A DNA stretch of 64,000 bases from Lotus japonicus (taxonomy: Eukaryota > Streptophyta > Magnoliopsida > Fabales > Fabaceae), in the NCBI RefSeq assembly GCF_012489685.1, contig NC_080046.1, positions 26,294,223-26,358,222 on the forward strand, read 5' to 3'. The notes under the pieces were generated by a model, which did not search any database, had not been told where the DNA came from, and saw only the letters and a list, made by a program, of their open reading frames with translations. A program made the translations under genes and the position numbers. How positions within the stretch are numbered: the stretch's first letter is position 1; each line of letters opens with the position of its first letter. Shown in pieces: positions 9,825 to 21,847 of the stretch.

Positions 9825-12662
9825 ATGGTGAGTCAAACCAGAAGATCTACTGCAGATGCACCTCAGTTCCCTCACATGGTAGTTGGTCTAGCAACGGGTC
9901 AAAGGGGCCCTGAGAATCCGACACAAGATCAAGGTCAAGCTCAAGACCAGAGTGTTCCAATTGCAGAACGGGGCTGTGCCGTTCACTGTGTATATGCTCC
10001 TAAGGAACTCCAAGTCCTGGCAGAATGGAGATTCAACCTCGACAACCTGGCTACAAAAGGGTATGATCTTCGTCCTGAAGTCCAAGCTCAAGGTTGGGGA
10101 AATTACTTCAACAGACTTCGAGGACCGGTGTATGATGGATTAGTCAAGGAATTCTGGAAGCACGCCGACTGCGATGATACTCAGGTGGTATCTCACATTC
10201 TCGGAAGAAAGATCATCATCACAGAGAAGTCTTTCGTGAATTTGCTGGGTGCAGACACTGCTTATGGGTATCGTTTCCAACTCACGGAATCGAAGCTGAA
10301 ACCCAGCACCAAGGATACAATCAACCAGGCCCTGTACACCACTTACAAACCGGGCAAGACGAGTTACAAGGTGATGGACCTTCATCCCAAGCTCAGGATC
10401 TGGCACAAAATTTTGCTACACTGCATAAACCAGAGACCAAAGGGCAGTTCTCCAGACTACATCAACTTCAACCAGAAGGTGATGTTGTTCTTCATCCAAG
10501 ACCAGAAGAAGATCTGCCTTCCCTACTTCCTGTTCTCCTACTTGAAGGAATGCATCCGGAAGTCTCGCACCACTGCCTCCATCAAGTCAGCAATCAAATA
10601 TATCCCCTTTGGGAGACTGCTCTCAGACTTTCTCATTGAAAGCAACCTGGTGCAAGATCTGGTCAATGCTGGATGTGTAGAGGATCTGAGCACCATGGTC
10701 AGTGATGTCTTCACTGCAAATTCTCTGAAGAAGATGGGTTTGGTCCAGAAGAAGATTGCTCCTGCTCGTGAAGACACATCTTCTGAGATCAGAAGTAGAA
10801 GGATGCCTCTGAATGACTACCCTCTGTGGACACAGGCAGACAATCCTGACGCCATTAGGTGCTATGTTGATGACCTACGGGCTCAAGGATTCGAAATTGA
10901 TCTTGATGATTTCGTCAGCAGACTGCCGCCAGCTCCAGAGTTTCCTTCTCCTCCCAAGAAGAAAGCTCAGAGGAAGATGATACTGGACGAATCTTCTGAG
11001 GAATCCGATGTCCCTCTGGTCAAAAAGAAGAAGAGAAAGCCTGATGATGGTGATGATAGTGATAATGAGGATGGTCCTCCTAAGAAGAAGAAGAAGCAGG
11101 TCAGAATCGTGGTGAAGCCTACTCGGGTGGAACCAGCTGCTGAAGTGGTCAGAAGGACTGAACCTCCTGCCAGAGTGACTAGATCATCAGCACATTCAAG
11201 TAAGCCTACACTTGCTTCTGATGATGATTTGAATTTACTTGATGCACTCCCTATATCTGCCATGCTCAAACACTCCTCAAATCCCCTCACTCCTATTCCT
11301 GAATCCCAACCAGCTGCACAAACCACCTCTCCACCACATTCCCCAAGATCTTCATTCTTTCACCCTTCCCCTACTGAAGCACCTCTCTGGAATTTGCTTC
11401 AGAACCAACCCTCTAGGTCAGAAGAACCTACCTCTCCCATCACCATTCCATACAACCCACTCGAACAACCAGAGCCTACCCACACAGAACATGAACCCAG
11501 AACCTCTGATCACTCTGTCCCAAGAGCATCAGAACGTCTGGCTCTCAAACCCACGGATACAGACTCTTCCACAGCCTATACACCCGTATCCTTCCCAACC
11601 AATGTTGCTGATTCTTCTCCCTCCAATAACTCTGAATCCATTAGAAAATTCATGGAGGTCAGAAAAGAAAAGGTGTCTACCTTAGAGGAATATTACCTCA
11701 CTTGTCCAAGCCCTAGGAGATATCCTGGCCCTAGACCTGAACGTCTAGTTGACCCAGATGAACCTATCTTGGCCAATCCTTTACAAGAGGCAGACCCTTT
11801 GGCTCAACAAGCTCACCCTGCCCCTGACCAACAAGAGCCTATTCAACCAGAACCTGAACCCGAACAATCAGTGTCTAACCAATCCTCGGTTAGATCACCC
11901 CATCCTCTGGTTGAAACTTCAGACCCTCACCTTGGAACCTCTGAACCCAATACTCAAATGATTAACATTGGTTCTCCACAAGGTGCCTCTGAAGCTCATA
12001 GCAGCAATCACCCAGCCTCTCCTGAAACCAACCTCTCCATAATTCCTTATACTCACCTTCAACCCACATCTCTCTCTGAGTGCATCAATATTTTCTATCA
12101 TGAAGCCTCTTTGAGGCTCCGCAATGTGCACGGTCAGACTGACCTCAGTGAGAATGCTGAACGTGTGGCTGATGAGTGGAACAATCTGGGCACTTGGCTG
12201 GGGGCTCAAGTTCCAATTATGATGCAGCTCCTGCATACAGAGGGAAGTCAGAGGATTGAGGCTGCCAAGCAAAGGTTTGCTCGAAGGGTGGCTCTTCATG
12301 AACAAGAACAGAGACACAAGCTTCTTGAAGCTATTGAAGAAGCCAAGAGAAAGAAAGCTCAAGCAGAAGAAGCTGCACGTCAAGCAGCAGCTCAAGCTGA
12401 ACAAGCCAGACTAGAGGCAGAGCGACTTGAAGCTGAGGCTGAAGCTCTTAGATGCCAAGCACTTGCACCAGTTGTGTTTACTCCTGCTGCTTCTGCTTCC
12501 ATTCCAGATTCTCAAGCTGCTCAGAATGTTCCTTCCGGTTCTGCTCAGTCAAGCTCATCCAGACTCGACATCATGGAACAGCGTCTTGACATTCATGAAT
12601 CCATGCTCATTGAGATGAAGCACATAATGATGGAACTTCTGCGACGAACTGATAAACCCTAA
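9825..12662 (+). CDS. Element A Sirevirus envelope-like protein
   Basis: An intact 945-residue ORF downstream of pol, in the place of the envelope-like gene known from SIRE1-type elements. Start chosen at ATG 9825 (MVSQTRRST) because the upstream leader is not frame-conserved with B. The N-terminal third is globular (FNRLRGPVY, GRKIIITEKSF), followed by a basic nuclear-signal-like stretch (VKKKKRKP, PPKKKKK), a long Pro/Ser/Glu-rich region, then an Ala/Glu coiled coil (about 12240-12470) and a C-terminal heptad segment. I see no convincing signal peptide or transmembrane segment, so an actual envelope role is doubtful. About 90% similar to the copy in B by eye. Confidence 0.85.
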   Translation: MVSQTRRSTADAPQFPHMVVGLATGQRGPENPTQDQGQAQDQSVPIAERGCAVHCVYAPKELQVLAEWRFNLDNLATKGYDLRPEVQAQGWGNYFNRLRGPVYDGLVKEFWKHADCDDTQVVSHILGRKIIITEKSFVNLLGADTAYGYRFQLTESKLKPSTKDTINQALYTTYKPGKTSYKVMDLHPKLRIWHKILLHCINQRPKGSSPDYINFNQKVMLFFIQDQKKICLPYFLFSYLKECIRKSRTTASIKSAIKYIPFGRLLSDFLIESNLVQDLVNAGCVEDLSTMVSDVFTANSLKKMGLVQKKIAPAREDTSSEIRSRRMPLNDYPLWTQADNPDAIRCYVDDLRAQGFEIDLDDFVSRLPPAPEFPSPPKKKAQRKMILDESSEESDVPLVKKKKRKPDDGDDSDNEDGPPKKKKKQVRIVVKPTRVEPAAEVVRRTEPPARVTRSSAHSSKPTLASDDDLNLLDALPISAMLKHSSNPLTPIPESQPAAQTTSPPHSPRSSFFHPSPTEAPLWNLLQNQPSRSEEPTSPITIPYNPLEQPEPTHTEHEPRTSDHSVPRASERLALKPTDTDSSTAYTPVSFPTNVADSSPSNNSESIRKFMEVRKEKVSTLEEYYLTCPSPRRYPGPRPERLVDPDEPILANPLQEADPLAQQAHPAPDQQEPIQPEPEPEQSVSNQSSVRSPHPLVETSDPHLGTSEPNTQMINIGSPQGASEAHSSNHPASPETNLSIIPYTHLQPTSLSECINIFYHEASLRLRNVHGQTDLSENAERVADEWNNLGTWLGAQVPIMMQLLHTEGSQRIEAAKQRFARRVALHEQEQRHKLLEAIEEAKRKKAQAEEAARQAAAQAEQARLEAERLEAEAEALRCQALAPVVFTPAASASIPDSQAAQNVPSGSAQSSSSRLDIMEQRLDIHESMLIEMKHIMMELLRRTDKP

Positions 12663-12859
12663 TTTAGGATCTCTTCGTTTTTCTTTTTCTTTAACGTTGT
12701 TTTATTTTTGGTTAAACTCTGTTTCTTTTTATTTATTTATTCTACTTTATTCGTTTGTGATTCTATATGTATATATATATATTTGTGTCACATATGTTTG
12801 CAAAAATCTTTTTATTCATCATTTCTTTATGTTTACATCATACATTCTTTCCCTAAATT
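12663..12859 (+). other. Element A 3' UTR segment between env-like ORF and antisense ORF
   Basis: This T-rich, non-coding stretch separates the 3' ends of two convergent ORFs. It includes a short (TA)n run near 12770-12782. It is alignable with 25199-25398 of B, with indels. Confidence 0.6.
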
Positions 12860-13237
12860 CTAGAATGGAGGATCCCTCCTCATTCTTCTGCACTCCTGGC
12901 GCTGCTCTGACCTATCCTTCTCCAGACGCTCCAGTGCATGCTGGATGTTGTTGAGCCTGTCCTTTAGCTCATCCCTCTCCAGAATCTCTTCTGCAGTCTT
13001 GAGCTTCTCTTCCAAACTTTCTTTTTCTTCCAGCAGCTTGAGTTCAAGCCGGCTGAGTTCTTGCACCTCCTCCACGAAGGCAAGAAATTCCCTCAGGTCT
13101 CTCTTCACCTCTGGACGCAGGTCCTCTTCCAGCAGTGTCCGTGTCAGCTCCGCGATGGTCGTTGTACCCTCTGGATGCCTGATGTTCAGGAACAAGTCCT
13201 CCTCAAAGGCCTTCTTCCTCAGCTCTTCTAGTGCTAC
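12860..13237 (-). pseudogene. Element A antisense coiled-coil ORF, start deleted
   Basis: On the minus strand this encodes the same protein as 25399-25791 of B (111 residues from an internal Met at 13195, frame open to about 13237). Relative to B, roughly 75-80 bp are missing just upstream, removing the first residues with the start codon and the TATA box seen in B. The rest of the frame is uninterrupted. Function unknown; the sequence is a charged Leu/Glu/Lys heptad coiled coil ending RRMRRDPPF. Confidence 0.6.
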
Positions 13238-13976
13238 GATGCTTAACTTTCTCTCTGAAAGTTAATGCTCCTACGGTTTCTCGAGGTTAAGTTCTTGGTA
13301 ACTGACCCTTCTCTTTACTCACTTGACCGGTGGTAAACGTTCTTCTCTTGCATTAACTCTTCTATTTATTTCGCCTAACTCTGATTCTTGCATCGTTTTC
13401 ATTTCCTTTAAACACCTTCTCTAAGGGGGAGTACCTTGTACTTCAAGCTAAGTTTTTCACACCCCAAGCTTTTTGCTTATGACAAAAAGGGGGAGTAAAC
13501 CCAGTTTTTGATGTGTAAGATGTGTTAGTGTGATTTATTTTTCTTTTGGAGATTTTAAGAGTTCCACCTTCATGACCATAGATGTGTCACTGGGCAAATA
13601 CAAGGAATACATTTCACTTCTTCTGAAGTGATTATAAGTTGACTCTGATACCCAAGACTCTGATACCTTGTCCATGACTCTGATTACTTATGCGCTCTGA
13701 TTACTCGATTTTCATCTATGTCATAAGTTTTTCACTCTGAACTCTTATATTATTTAGCTCAGAATCTAGACTTTACTAACGTTTTCATCAAGTATTAGAT
13801 TCAGGGGGAGCTAAGCTCAGAATCAAGCAGTGACTTGAATTCATAATGAGCAAGATAAACTATTCACATCAGGATAAGTCTTATTCTATATCTCTAAACT
13901 CTGAGTGAATTCAGTTTAATGTTTAAGAATTGTTCATCAAAAATCTTAGTTTTGTCATCATCAAAAAGGGGGAGAT
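13238..13976 (+). other. Element A 3' non-coding region with four polypurine tracts
   Basis: G-rich purine tracts occur at about 13422-13432, 13484-13495, 13804-13810 and 13964-13976; the last is adjacent to the 3' LTR and is the likely functional PPT. AAAAAGGGGGAG is the shared core of the second and fourth. Repeated PPT copies are known for Sireviruses. No ORF. Confidence 0.8.
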
Positions 13977-15182
13977 TGTAAGATCAAGTTTTGATCTAGT
14001 AGTACAACTCTATGTTTTGATGATTACAAGTTAACCTTTTGATATGAACAATTGTGGTACTCTAACGTGTTTTTCTGAGTGTGCTATTTGCAGGTTCTGA
14101 CCTCAACTCAATCTCACACGAATCAGAAGCACTGTGTATAAAGAGTGACCCAAGCAACGCTTTCGCATTCACCATGTTCAGTATGAACAGTGGAAAAGCT
14201 TCAGAAGTTCTGAAGTTATACAAACTCTGATGTGGACTCAGTCACTAGAAGCTCTGAAGATCCAGAAGTTCTGATAACCAAGAAACACTGAAGGTTCAGA
14301 TGTTCTGATGGTGTAGAAGACTCTGAAGATCCAGAAGCTGAATAGTGGAAACTCTGAAGTCCAGAAGCAAGAAACTCTGAAGGCCATGTTCTTCCCTCTG
14401 AGTTCAGAATCAGAAGATACAATGGTCAGAGGATCTGTGCTTTCCCTCTGACTCTGATCAACCGGCTTCACAAGTTCCAATATGAAGCATTCCCCTGATC
14501 AGAAGTCTCCTAGGTTTAAAGGTCGCGTCGCTATCCAAGTACAAAAGCAACTGTACCTTCCTGACGACCTACCTAACGTTCTCAGCCACAGCAGAAGCTG
14601 GATTTTCCAGAACTGCCCTCCAACGGTAGCATTTCCCATGCATCGCTCAACCCTAATCCTTGGAGTATATAAAGAGGCTGAAGACTGAAAGAAACGACTA
14701 GAAGCATTCACATACGCAAGACATATCAAAAATCTTCTAAGTTTTCTTTCATCTGAAATTCATTGAGTTTACTATTAGCTTTTTAGAAGCAAATCTCTTG
14801 TAAACAATTCTTTGATAAACAGTTTGTTTAGTTCCTTTAGGAGATCAAGGTTGATCGGATCCTAGAGAAGACTAAGAGAGTGAATCTTAGTGTGAGCTAA
14901 GTCAGTGTAATTGTTAGTCACTTGTAGGTTTCAAGTGCAGTTGTAACTCTTACCTGATTAGTGGATTGCCTTCATTCTAAGAAGGAAGAAATCACCTTAA
15001 CGGGTGGACTGGAGTAGCTTGAGTGATTTATCAAGTGAACCAGGATAAAATCCTTGTGTGCTTTTCTATCTCTTATCTTTAGCACTTAAGTTCTCGAAAG
15101 ATTTGTCAAAATCTTTAAGGTGGAAGTTTTATACTGAAAACGTTATTCAAACCCCCCCTTTCTACCGTTTTTCATACCTTCA
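13977..15182 (+). repeat. Element A 3' LTR (complete)
   Basis: 1206 bp, TG...CA, preceded by a polypurine tract and followed by the target duplication cctca. A TATA-like box lies at 14666-14673 (TATATAAA). The U3 part is rich in CTCTGAAG and CCAGAAG short repeats and has the palindrome CTTCAGAAGTTCTGAAG. This is the most complete LTR of the Z/A subfamily and the reference for the truncated ones. Confidence 0.95.
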
Positions 15183-15709
15183 CCTCAGGCAGCATGATTA
15201 GATTTGCTATTAAATTTTCCCCGTTGTCATTCTCATTAAACTGAGCCACTCGCCAACTTTGGTTTTCAACTTCGACAGGGAGCATGGCATCAGTTCCATA
15301 AGTTAAACGATATGGGGTTTCCCTTGTGCTTGATTGCTCAGTGGTGTTATATGCCCATAGGACGCCTGGTAATTCTTCCGCCCAAAGTCCTTTCGCCTCA
15401 TCCAGCTTTTTCTTTAAGCCTTTTAAAATAACTTTGTTTGCTGACTCGGCCTGTCCATTGGTTTGTGGTTGTTCTACCGAGGCAAATCGCATTTCAATTC
15501 CCATTTCCGTGCAAAATTCCCGGGTAACATTACTTGTAAATTGGGTTCCATTGTCCATCACCAACGCCATAGGGACCCCGAATCTGCACACAATCCTTCG
15601 CCACAAGAAATTCCTGACCTTGGCGGCTGTGATAGTCGCCTTTGCCTCAGCTTCTATCCATTTGGTGAAGTAATCAACCGCCACGATGATATATTTCATT
15701 TGTGTCTTC
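15183..15709 (-). pseudogene. pol: Element E integrase core fragment
   Basis: On the minus strand: IIVAVDYFTKWIEAEA (first catalytic Asp), VMDNGTQFTS (second Asp) and PQTNGQAESANK (catalytic Glu), which are the DDE residues of Ty3/gypsy integrase, followed by LWAYNTTEQSSTRETPY. The N-terminal side is cut by B at 15710 and the C-terminal side by A at 15182. The segment that should join it to the zinc-finger part at 38691 is short by roughly 25-30 residues compared with the usual family spacing, so sequence was lost at the B junction. Confidence 0.9.
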
Positions 15710-16920
15710 TGTAAGATCAAGTTTTGATCTAGTAGTACAACTCTATGTTTTGATGATTACAAGTTAACCTTTTGATATGAACAATTGTGGTACTCTAACG
15801 TGTTTTTCTGAGTGTGCTATTTACAGGCTCTGACCTCAACTCAATCTCACACAAATCAGAAGCACTGTGTATAAAGGGTAACCCAAGCAACGCTTTCGCA
15901 TTCACCATGTTCAGTATGAACAGTGGAAAAGCTTCAGAAGTTCTGAAGCTATACAAACTCTGATGTGGACTCAGTCGCTAGAAGCTCTGAAAATCCAGAA
16001 GTTCTGATAACCAAGAAACACTGAAGGTTCAGATGTTCTGATGGTGTAGAAGACTCTGAAGATCCAGAAGCTGAATAGTGGAAACTCTGAAGTCCAGAAG
16101 CAAGAAACTCTGAAGGCCATGTTCTTCCCTCTGAGTTCAGAATCAGAAGATACAATGGTCAGAGGATCTGTGCTTTCCCTCTGACTCTGATCAACCGGCT
16201 TCACAAGTTCCAATATGAAGTATTCCCCTGATCAGAAGTCTCCTAGGTTAAAAGGTCAAGTCGCTATCCAAGTACAAAAGAAAGTGTACCTTCCTGACGA
16301 CCTACCTAACGTTCTCAGCCACAGCAGAAGCTGGATTTTCCAGAACTGCCCTCCAACGGTAGCATTTCCCATGCAACGCTCAACCCTAATCCTTGGAGTA
16401 TATATAGAGGCTGAAGATTGAAAGAAGCGGCTAGAAAAAAAAAATACACACGCGCAAGACATATTCAAAATATTCTAAGCTTTCTTTCATCTGAAATTCA
16501 TTGTGTTTACTATTAGCTTTTTAGAAGCAAATCTCTTGTAAACAATTCTTTGATAAACAGTTTGTTTAGTTCCTTTAGGAGATCAAGGTTGATCGGATCC
16601 TAGAGAAGACTAAGAGAGTGAATCTTAGTGTGAGCTAAGTCAGTGTAATTGTTAGTCACTTGTAGGTTTCAAGTGCAGTTGTAACTCTTACCTGATTAGT
16701 GGATTGCCTTCATTCTAAGAAGGAAGAAATCACCTTAACGGGTGGACTGGAGTAGCTTGAGTGATTTATCAAGTGAACCAGGATAAAATCCTTGTGTGCT
16801 TTTCTATCTCTTATCTTTAGCACTTAAGTTCTCGAAAGATTTGTCAAAATCTTTAAGGTGGAAGTTTTGTTCTGAAAACGTTATTCAAACCCCCCCTTTC
16901 TACCGTTTTTCATACCTTCA
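15710..16920 (+). repeat. Element B 5' LTR (complete)
   Basis: 1211 bp, TGTAAGATC...CATACCTTCA. The TATA-like box is TATATATA at 16399-16406, slightly different from the TATATAAA of A and Z. An A-run at 16436-16444 corresponds to the point where the 3' LTR of B breaks off. I count about two substitutions against the 737 bp of the 3' LTR that remain, so the insertion is fairly young. Confidence 0.95.
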
Positions 16921-16922
16921 GT

Positions 16923-16934
16923 TGGTATCAGAGC
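16923..16934 (+). promoter_or_regulatory. Element B primer binding site (initiator tRNA-Met)
   Basis: TGGTATCAGAGC follows the LTR end with a two-base gap and is the standard plant complement to the 3' end of initiator tRNA-Met, the primer used by most plant copia elements. A has lost this site. Confidence 0.9.
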
Positions 16935-16992
16935 GCAAGTTCTGATTACCACACCTAACAGTGTTCAGTGATCCGGGCCGGTGTGAAAAACA

Positions 16993-18903
16993 ATGGCTGC
17001 CACCACCAGTGAAACTCAAAGAGATGGTTACAACGCAAAGCCTCCTATGTTCGATGGTCAAAGGTTCGAATATTGGAAAGATAGACTGGAAAGTTTCTTT
17101 CTGGGTTTCGATGCAGATCTCTGGGATATTATTGTGGATGGCTATGAGCGTCCAGTTGATGCAGATGGCAAGAAGATCCTAAGGTCAGAGATGACTGCAG
17201 ATCAAAAGAAGCTGTACTCACAACATCACAAAGCAAGAGCAATTCTTCTAAGTGCTATTTCCTATGAGGAGTACCAGAAGATTACAGATCGTGAGTTTGC
17301 TAAAGGCATTTTTGAATCTCTGAAGATGTCTCATGAAGGAAACAAGAAAGTCAAAGAATCAAAGGCATTGTCTTTGATCCAAAAGTATGAATCCTTCATC
17401 ATGGAGCCAAATGAGTCCATTGAAGAAATGTTCTCCAGATTTCAATTGCTTGTAGCTGGCATACGACCTCTCAACAAGAGCTACACAACAAAAGATCATG
17501 TCATAAGGGTCATCAGGTGTCTTCCTGAAAGTTGGATGCCTTTGGTGACTTCAATAGAGCTCACGAGAGACGTTGAGAATATGAGTTTAGAAGAACTCAT
17601 CAGCATTTTGAAATGCCATGAGCTGAAACGCTCAGAGATGCAAGATCTGAGGAAAAAGTCCATAGCCTTGAAATCCAAATCTGAAAAGGCTAAGGTTGAG
17701 AAGTCAAAGGCTCTTCAAGCTGAAGAAGAAGAATCTGAAGAAGCATCAGAAGATTCTGATGAAGATGAGCTGACTCTGATCTCCAAGAGACTCAACCGCA
17801 TCTGGAAGCACAGGCAGAGCAAGTTCAAAGGCTCTGGAAAGGCAAAAGGAAAGTATGAGTCCTCAGGCCAGAAGAAGTCTTCAATCAAGGAAGTCACATG
17901 TTTTGAGTGCAAAGAATCTGGGCACTACAAAAGTGATTGTCCAAAGTTGAAGAAAGACAAGAAGCCAAAGAAGCACTTCAAGACGAAGAAGAGTCTGATG
18001 GTGACATTTGATGAATCAGAGTCAGAGGATGTTGACTCTGATGGTGAAGTCCAAGGACTCATGGCAATTGTCAAAGACAAGGAAGCAGAGTCAAAGGAAG
18101 CTGTTGACTCTGACTCAGAATCAGAAGGAGATCCTAACTCAGACGATGAAAATGAGGTATTTGCTTCTTTCTCTACCTCTGAACTGAAACATGCTTTGTC
18201 TGATATCATGGATAAGTATAACTCTTTATTGTCTAAGCATAAAAAGTTGAAAAAGAACTTATCTGCTGTCTCCAAGACTCCTTCTGAACATGAGAAAATT
18301 ATTTCTGATTTGAAAAATGAAAATCATGCTTTGGTAAATTCTAACTCTGTGCTTAAGAACCAGATTGCTAAGTTAGAAGAAATTGTTGCCTGTGATGCCT
18401 CTGATTGTAGAAATGAATCTAAGTATGAAAAGTCTTTTCAAAGATTCCTAGCTAAAAGCGTGGATAGAAGCTTAATGGCTTCAATGATCTATGGCGTAAG
18501 CAGAAATGGAATGCATGGCATTGGCTATTCTAAACCAATTAGAAATGAGCCTTCTGTGTCTAAAGCTAAATCCTTGTATGAATGCTTTGTTCCCTCTGGT
18601 ACCATATTGCCTGATCCTGTACCTGCTAAAATTGCTAAAAACCCTCTTAAAAAGGGATCTTTCTCTATGACTAAATATCATGCAAATATTCCTTTAAAAT
18701 ATTATGTTGAGACACCCAAGGTGATCAGAACCTCTGGGGTAACTAACAAAAGAGGACCCAGAAAGTGGGTACCTAAGGACAAGATTATCTATGTTGCAGA
18801 TATCCTTGATAGCTCCACTGAAACACCAATCATGGTATCTGGACAGTGGATGCTCGCGTCACATGACGGGAGAAAAGCGTATGTTCCGAGAGCTGAAACT
18901 TAA
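16993..18903 (+). CDS. gag: Element B Gag
   Basis: 636 codons starting 59 bp after the PBS. Residues about 15-230 resemble the UBN2/copia gag domain ([18 protein letters not shown]). A CCHC zinc knuckle lies at C303-x2-C306-x4-H311-x4-C316 ([14 protein letters not shown]). It is followed by an acidic Ser/Asp/Glu-rich region and a coiled coil (about residues 390-470). The product would form the particle and bind RNA. It ends at 18903, overlapping the pol frame (+1 relative), so protease is not in the same frame. The frame is intact. Confidence 0.88.
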   Translation: MAATTSETQRDGYNAKPPMFDGQRFEYWKDRLESFFLGFDADLWDIIVDGYERPVDADGKKILRSEMTADQKKLYSQHHKARAILLSAISYEEYQKITDREFAKGIFESLKMSHEGNKKVKESKALSLIQKYESFIMEPNESIEEMFSRFQLLVAGIRPLNKSYTTKDHVIRVIRCLPESWMPLVTSIELTRDVENMSLEELISILKCHELKRSEMQDLRKKSIALKSKSEKAKVEKSKALQAEEEESEEASEDSDEDELTLISKRLNRIWKHRQSKFKGSGKAKGKYESSGQKKSSIKEVTCFECKESGHYKSDCPKLKKDKKPKKHFKTKKSLMVTFDESESEDVDSDGEVQGLMAIVKDKEAESKEAVDSDSESEGDPNSDDENEVFASFSTSELKHALSDIMDKYNSLLSKHKKLKKNLSAVSKTPSEHEKIISDLKNENHALVNSNSVLKNQIAKLEEIVACDASDCRNESKYEKSFQRFLAKSVDRSLMASMIYGVSRNGMHGIGYSKPIRNEPSVSKAKSLYECFVPSGTILPDPVPAKIAKNPLKKGSFSMTKYHANIPLKYYVETPKVIRTSGVTNKRGPRKWVPKDKIIYVADILDSSTETPIMVSGQWMLASHDGRKAYVPRAET

Positions 18904-21847
18904 GCCTGGAGGCGAAGTTGGCTTCGGAGGAAATGAAAAGGGTAAAATTGTTGGTACTGGTACTATTTGTGTAGATAGTAGTCCATGCATTGATAATGTT
19001 TTATTGGTAGACGGCTTAACACATAACTTATTGTCTATAAGTCAATTAGCTGACAAGGGTTATGATTTTATATTCAATCAAAAGTCCTGCCGGGCTGTAA
19101 GTCAGATCGATGGCTCTGTTCTGTTTAACAGCAAGAGGAAGAGCAACATTTATAAGATCAGATTATCTGAGTTGGAGGCTCAGAATGTGAAGTGCCTTCT
19201 GTCTGTTGATGAAGAGCAGTGGGTATGGCATAGACGGTTAGGGCATGCCAGTATGAGAAAGATTTCTCAGCTGAGCAAGCTAAATCTTGTCAGGGGCTTA
19301 CCCAATCTGAAGTTCGCTTCAGACGCTCTTTGTGAAGCATGTCAGAAAGGCAAATTCACAAAAGTCCCTTTCAAGGCAAAGAATGTTGTCTCAACCTCAA
19401 GGCCGTTAGAACTTCTGCATATCGACCTGTTTGGACCAGTGAAAACTGAGTCTATAGGTGGCAAGAGATATGGGATGGTTATCGTTGATGACTATAGCCG
19501 CTGGACATGGGTAAAGTTTCTAACCCGCAAGGATGAGTCTCATGCTGTGTTCTCTACCTTCATTACTCAAGTGCAAAACGAGAAGGCTTGTAGGATTGTG
19601 CGTGTCAGAAGTGACCATGGTGGAGAGTTTGAGAATGACAAGTTTGAGAGTCTGTTTGATTCCTATGGAATTGCACATGATTTCTCTTGTCCCAGAACTC
19701 CTCAACAAAATGGTGTTGTTGAGAGGAAGAACAGAACTCTTCAGGAGATGGCTAGAACCATGCTCCAAGAAACTGGCATGGCTAAGCACTTTTGGGCAGA
19801 GGCAGTAAATACAGCATGTTACATTCAGAACAGAATCTCTGTGAGACCAATTCTGAATAAGACTCCTTATGAATTGTGGAAGAACATTAAACCCAACATT
19901 TCTTATTTTCATCCTTTTGGCTGTGTTTGTTATGTTCTCAATACTAAGGATAGATTGCATAAATTTGATGCTAAGTCTTCTAAGTGTCTATTACTCGGTT
20001 ACTCTGAGAGATCTAAAGGCTTTAGATTTTATAATACTGATGCTAAGACTATTGAAGAATCTATTCATGTTAGATTTGACGATAAGCTTGACTCTGACCA
20101 GTCAAAGCTAGTTGAAAAGTTTGCAGATTTAAGCATTAATGTTTCTGACAAAGGCAAAGCTCCAGAGGAAGATGAGCCAGAGGAAGATGAACCAGAGGAA
20201 GAAGCTGGTCCCTCTAACTCACAAACTCTGAAGAAGAGCAGAATCACTGCAGCTCACCCTAAGGAATTGATTCTGGGCAACAAAGACGAACCAGTCAGAA
20301 CCAGATCTGCCTTCAGACCCTCTGAAGAGACCTTGCTCAGTCTGAAAGGATTGGTGTCCTTAATTGAACCCAAGTCCATAGATGAAGCTCTTCAGGACAA
20401 GGATTGGATTCTGGCCATGGAAGAAGAACTGAATCAATTTTCCAAGAACGATGTTTGGAGCTTAGTGAAGAAGCCTGAGAGTGTCCATGTTATTGGAACG
20501 AAGTGGGTATTCAGAAACAAGCTGAATGAGAAAGGAGATGTAGTCAGAAACAAGGCAAGGCTAGTTGCTCAAGGCTACAGCCAGCAGGAAGGAATAGACT
20601 ACACCGAAACATTTGCTCCAGTAGCAAGACTGGAGGCAATCAGACTGTTGATCTCTTTCTCAGTAAATCACAACATAGTTCTACATCAGATGGACGTAAA
20701 GAGTGCCTTCCTAAATGGTTATATCTCAGAGGAAGTTTATGTTCATCAACCCCCAGGTTTTGAAGATGAGAAGAAACCAGACCATGTGTTCAAATTGAAG
20801 AAATCACTCTACGGTCTGAAGCAAGCTCCCAGAGCATGGTATGAGAGACTTAGCTCATTCCTTCTGGAGAATGAGTTTGTAAGGGGTAAAGTAGATACAA
20901 CTCTTTTTTGCAAGACTTATAAAGATGATATCTTAATTGTGCAAATTTATGTTGATGATATTATATTTGGTTCTGCTAATCAATCTCTATGCAAAGAATT
21001 TTCTGAGATGATGCAGGCTGAATTTGAGATGAGTATGATGGGTGAATTAAAGTACTTTCTGGGAATACAAGTTGATCAAACACCAGAAGGAACATATATC
21101 CATCAGAGCAAGTACACTAAAGAACTTCTGAAGAAGTTCAATATGCTGGAATCTACAGTGGCCAAGACTCCAATGCATCCTACATGCATTTTGGAGAAAG
21201 AAGATAAAAGTGGTAAAGTATGTCAGAAGCTCTATCGTGGAATGATAGGTTCACTTCTATACTTAACTGCATCTAGGCCAGACATATTATTTAGTGTTCA
21301 CTTATGTGCTCGTTTCCAATCAGATCCAAGGGAAACCCACTTAACTGCTGTTAAGAGGATCCTAAGGTATCTGAAAGGCACCACTAACCTTGGCTTGATG
21401 TATAAGAAAACATCAGAGTATAAGCTTTCAGGTTATTGTGATGCTGATTATGCTGGAGATAGAACAGAGAGAAAAAGTACTTCTGGAAATTGTCAATTTC
21501 TGGGAAGCAATCTAGTCTCATGGGCAAGCAAGAGGCAATCAACCATTGCACTATCAACTGCAGAGGCAGAATATATCTCAGCAGCAATATGCAGCACTCA
21601 GATGCTCTGGATGAAACATCAGCTGGAGGATTATCAGATCCTTGAGAGCAATATCCCAATCTATTGTGATAACACTGCTGCAATCTCATTGAGTAAGAAT
21701 CCTATCTTGCATTCAAGGGCAAAGCACATTGAGGTAAAGTATCACTTTATTAGAGATTATGTACAGAAGGGCGTACTTCTTCTGAAGTTTGTTGATACTG
21801 ACCTATCAATGGGCAGATATCTTTACAAAGCCCTTAGCAGAGGATAG
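18791..21847 (+). pseudogene. pol: Element B pol (protease, integrase, RT, RNase H) with a late 1-bp frameshift
   Basis: 1018 codons from the first ATG of the frame. Protease [13 protein letters not shown], pre-integrase [10 protein letters not shown], integrase DLFGPV / SDHGGEF / [10 protein letters not shown], acidic [10 protein letters not shown] linker, RT with [11 protein letters not shown] and YVDD at about residue 720, and RNase H with DADYAGD (about 884) and STAEAEY. All catalytic motifs are present. Comparison with A shows one extra T at about 21804 (gacc[t]atcaatggg), which replaces the conserved ADIFTKPL tail with an unrelated end and stops early by about 15 codons. RNase H catalytic residues precede the shift, so loss of activity is not certain. 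Confidence 0.9.

Larger units (their letters stand above)
5306..15182 (+). mobile_element. Element A: defective Sirevirus (Ty1/copia), TSD cctca
   Basis: A is 9877 bp, starts TGTAAGATCAAG and ends ...CATACCTTCA, with perfect 5-bp target duplications cctca at 5301-5305 and 15183-15187. Order: partial 5' LTR, gag remnant, pol with a stop and a 432-bp deletion, envelope-like ORF, antisense ORF remnant, polypurine tracts, full 3' LTR. Compared with B it lacks the LTR end, PBS, gag start and zinc knuckle, so it could not prime its own reverse transcription. It interrupts the integrase of E. Confidence 0.95.
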
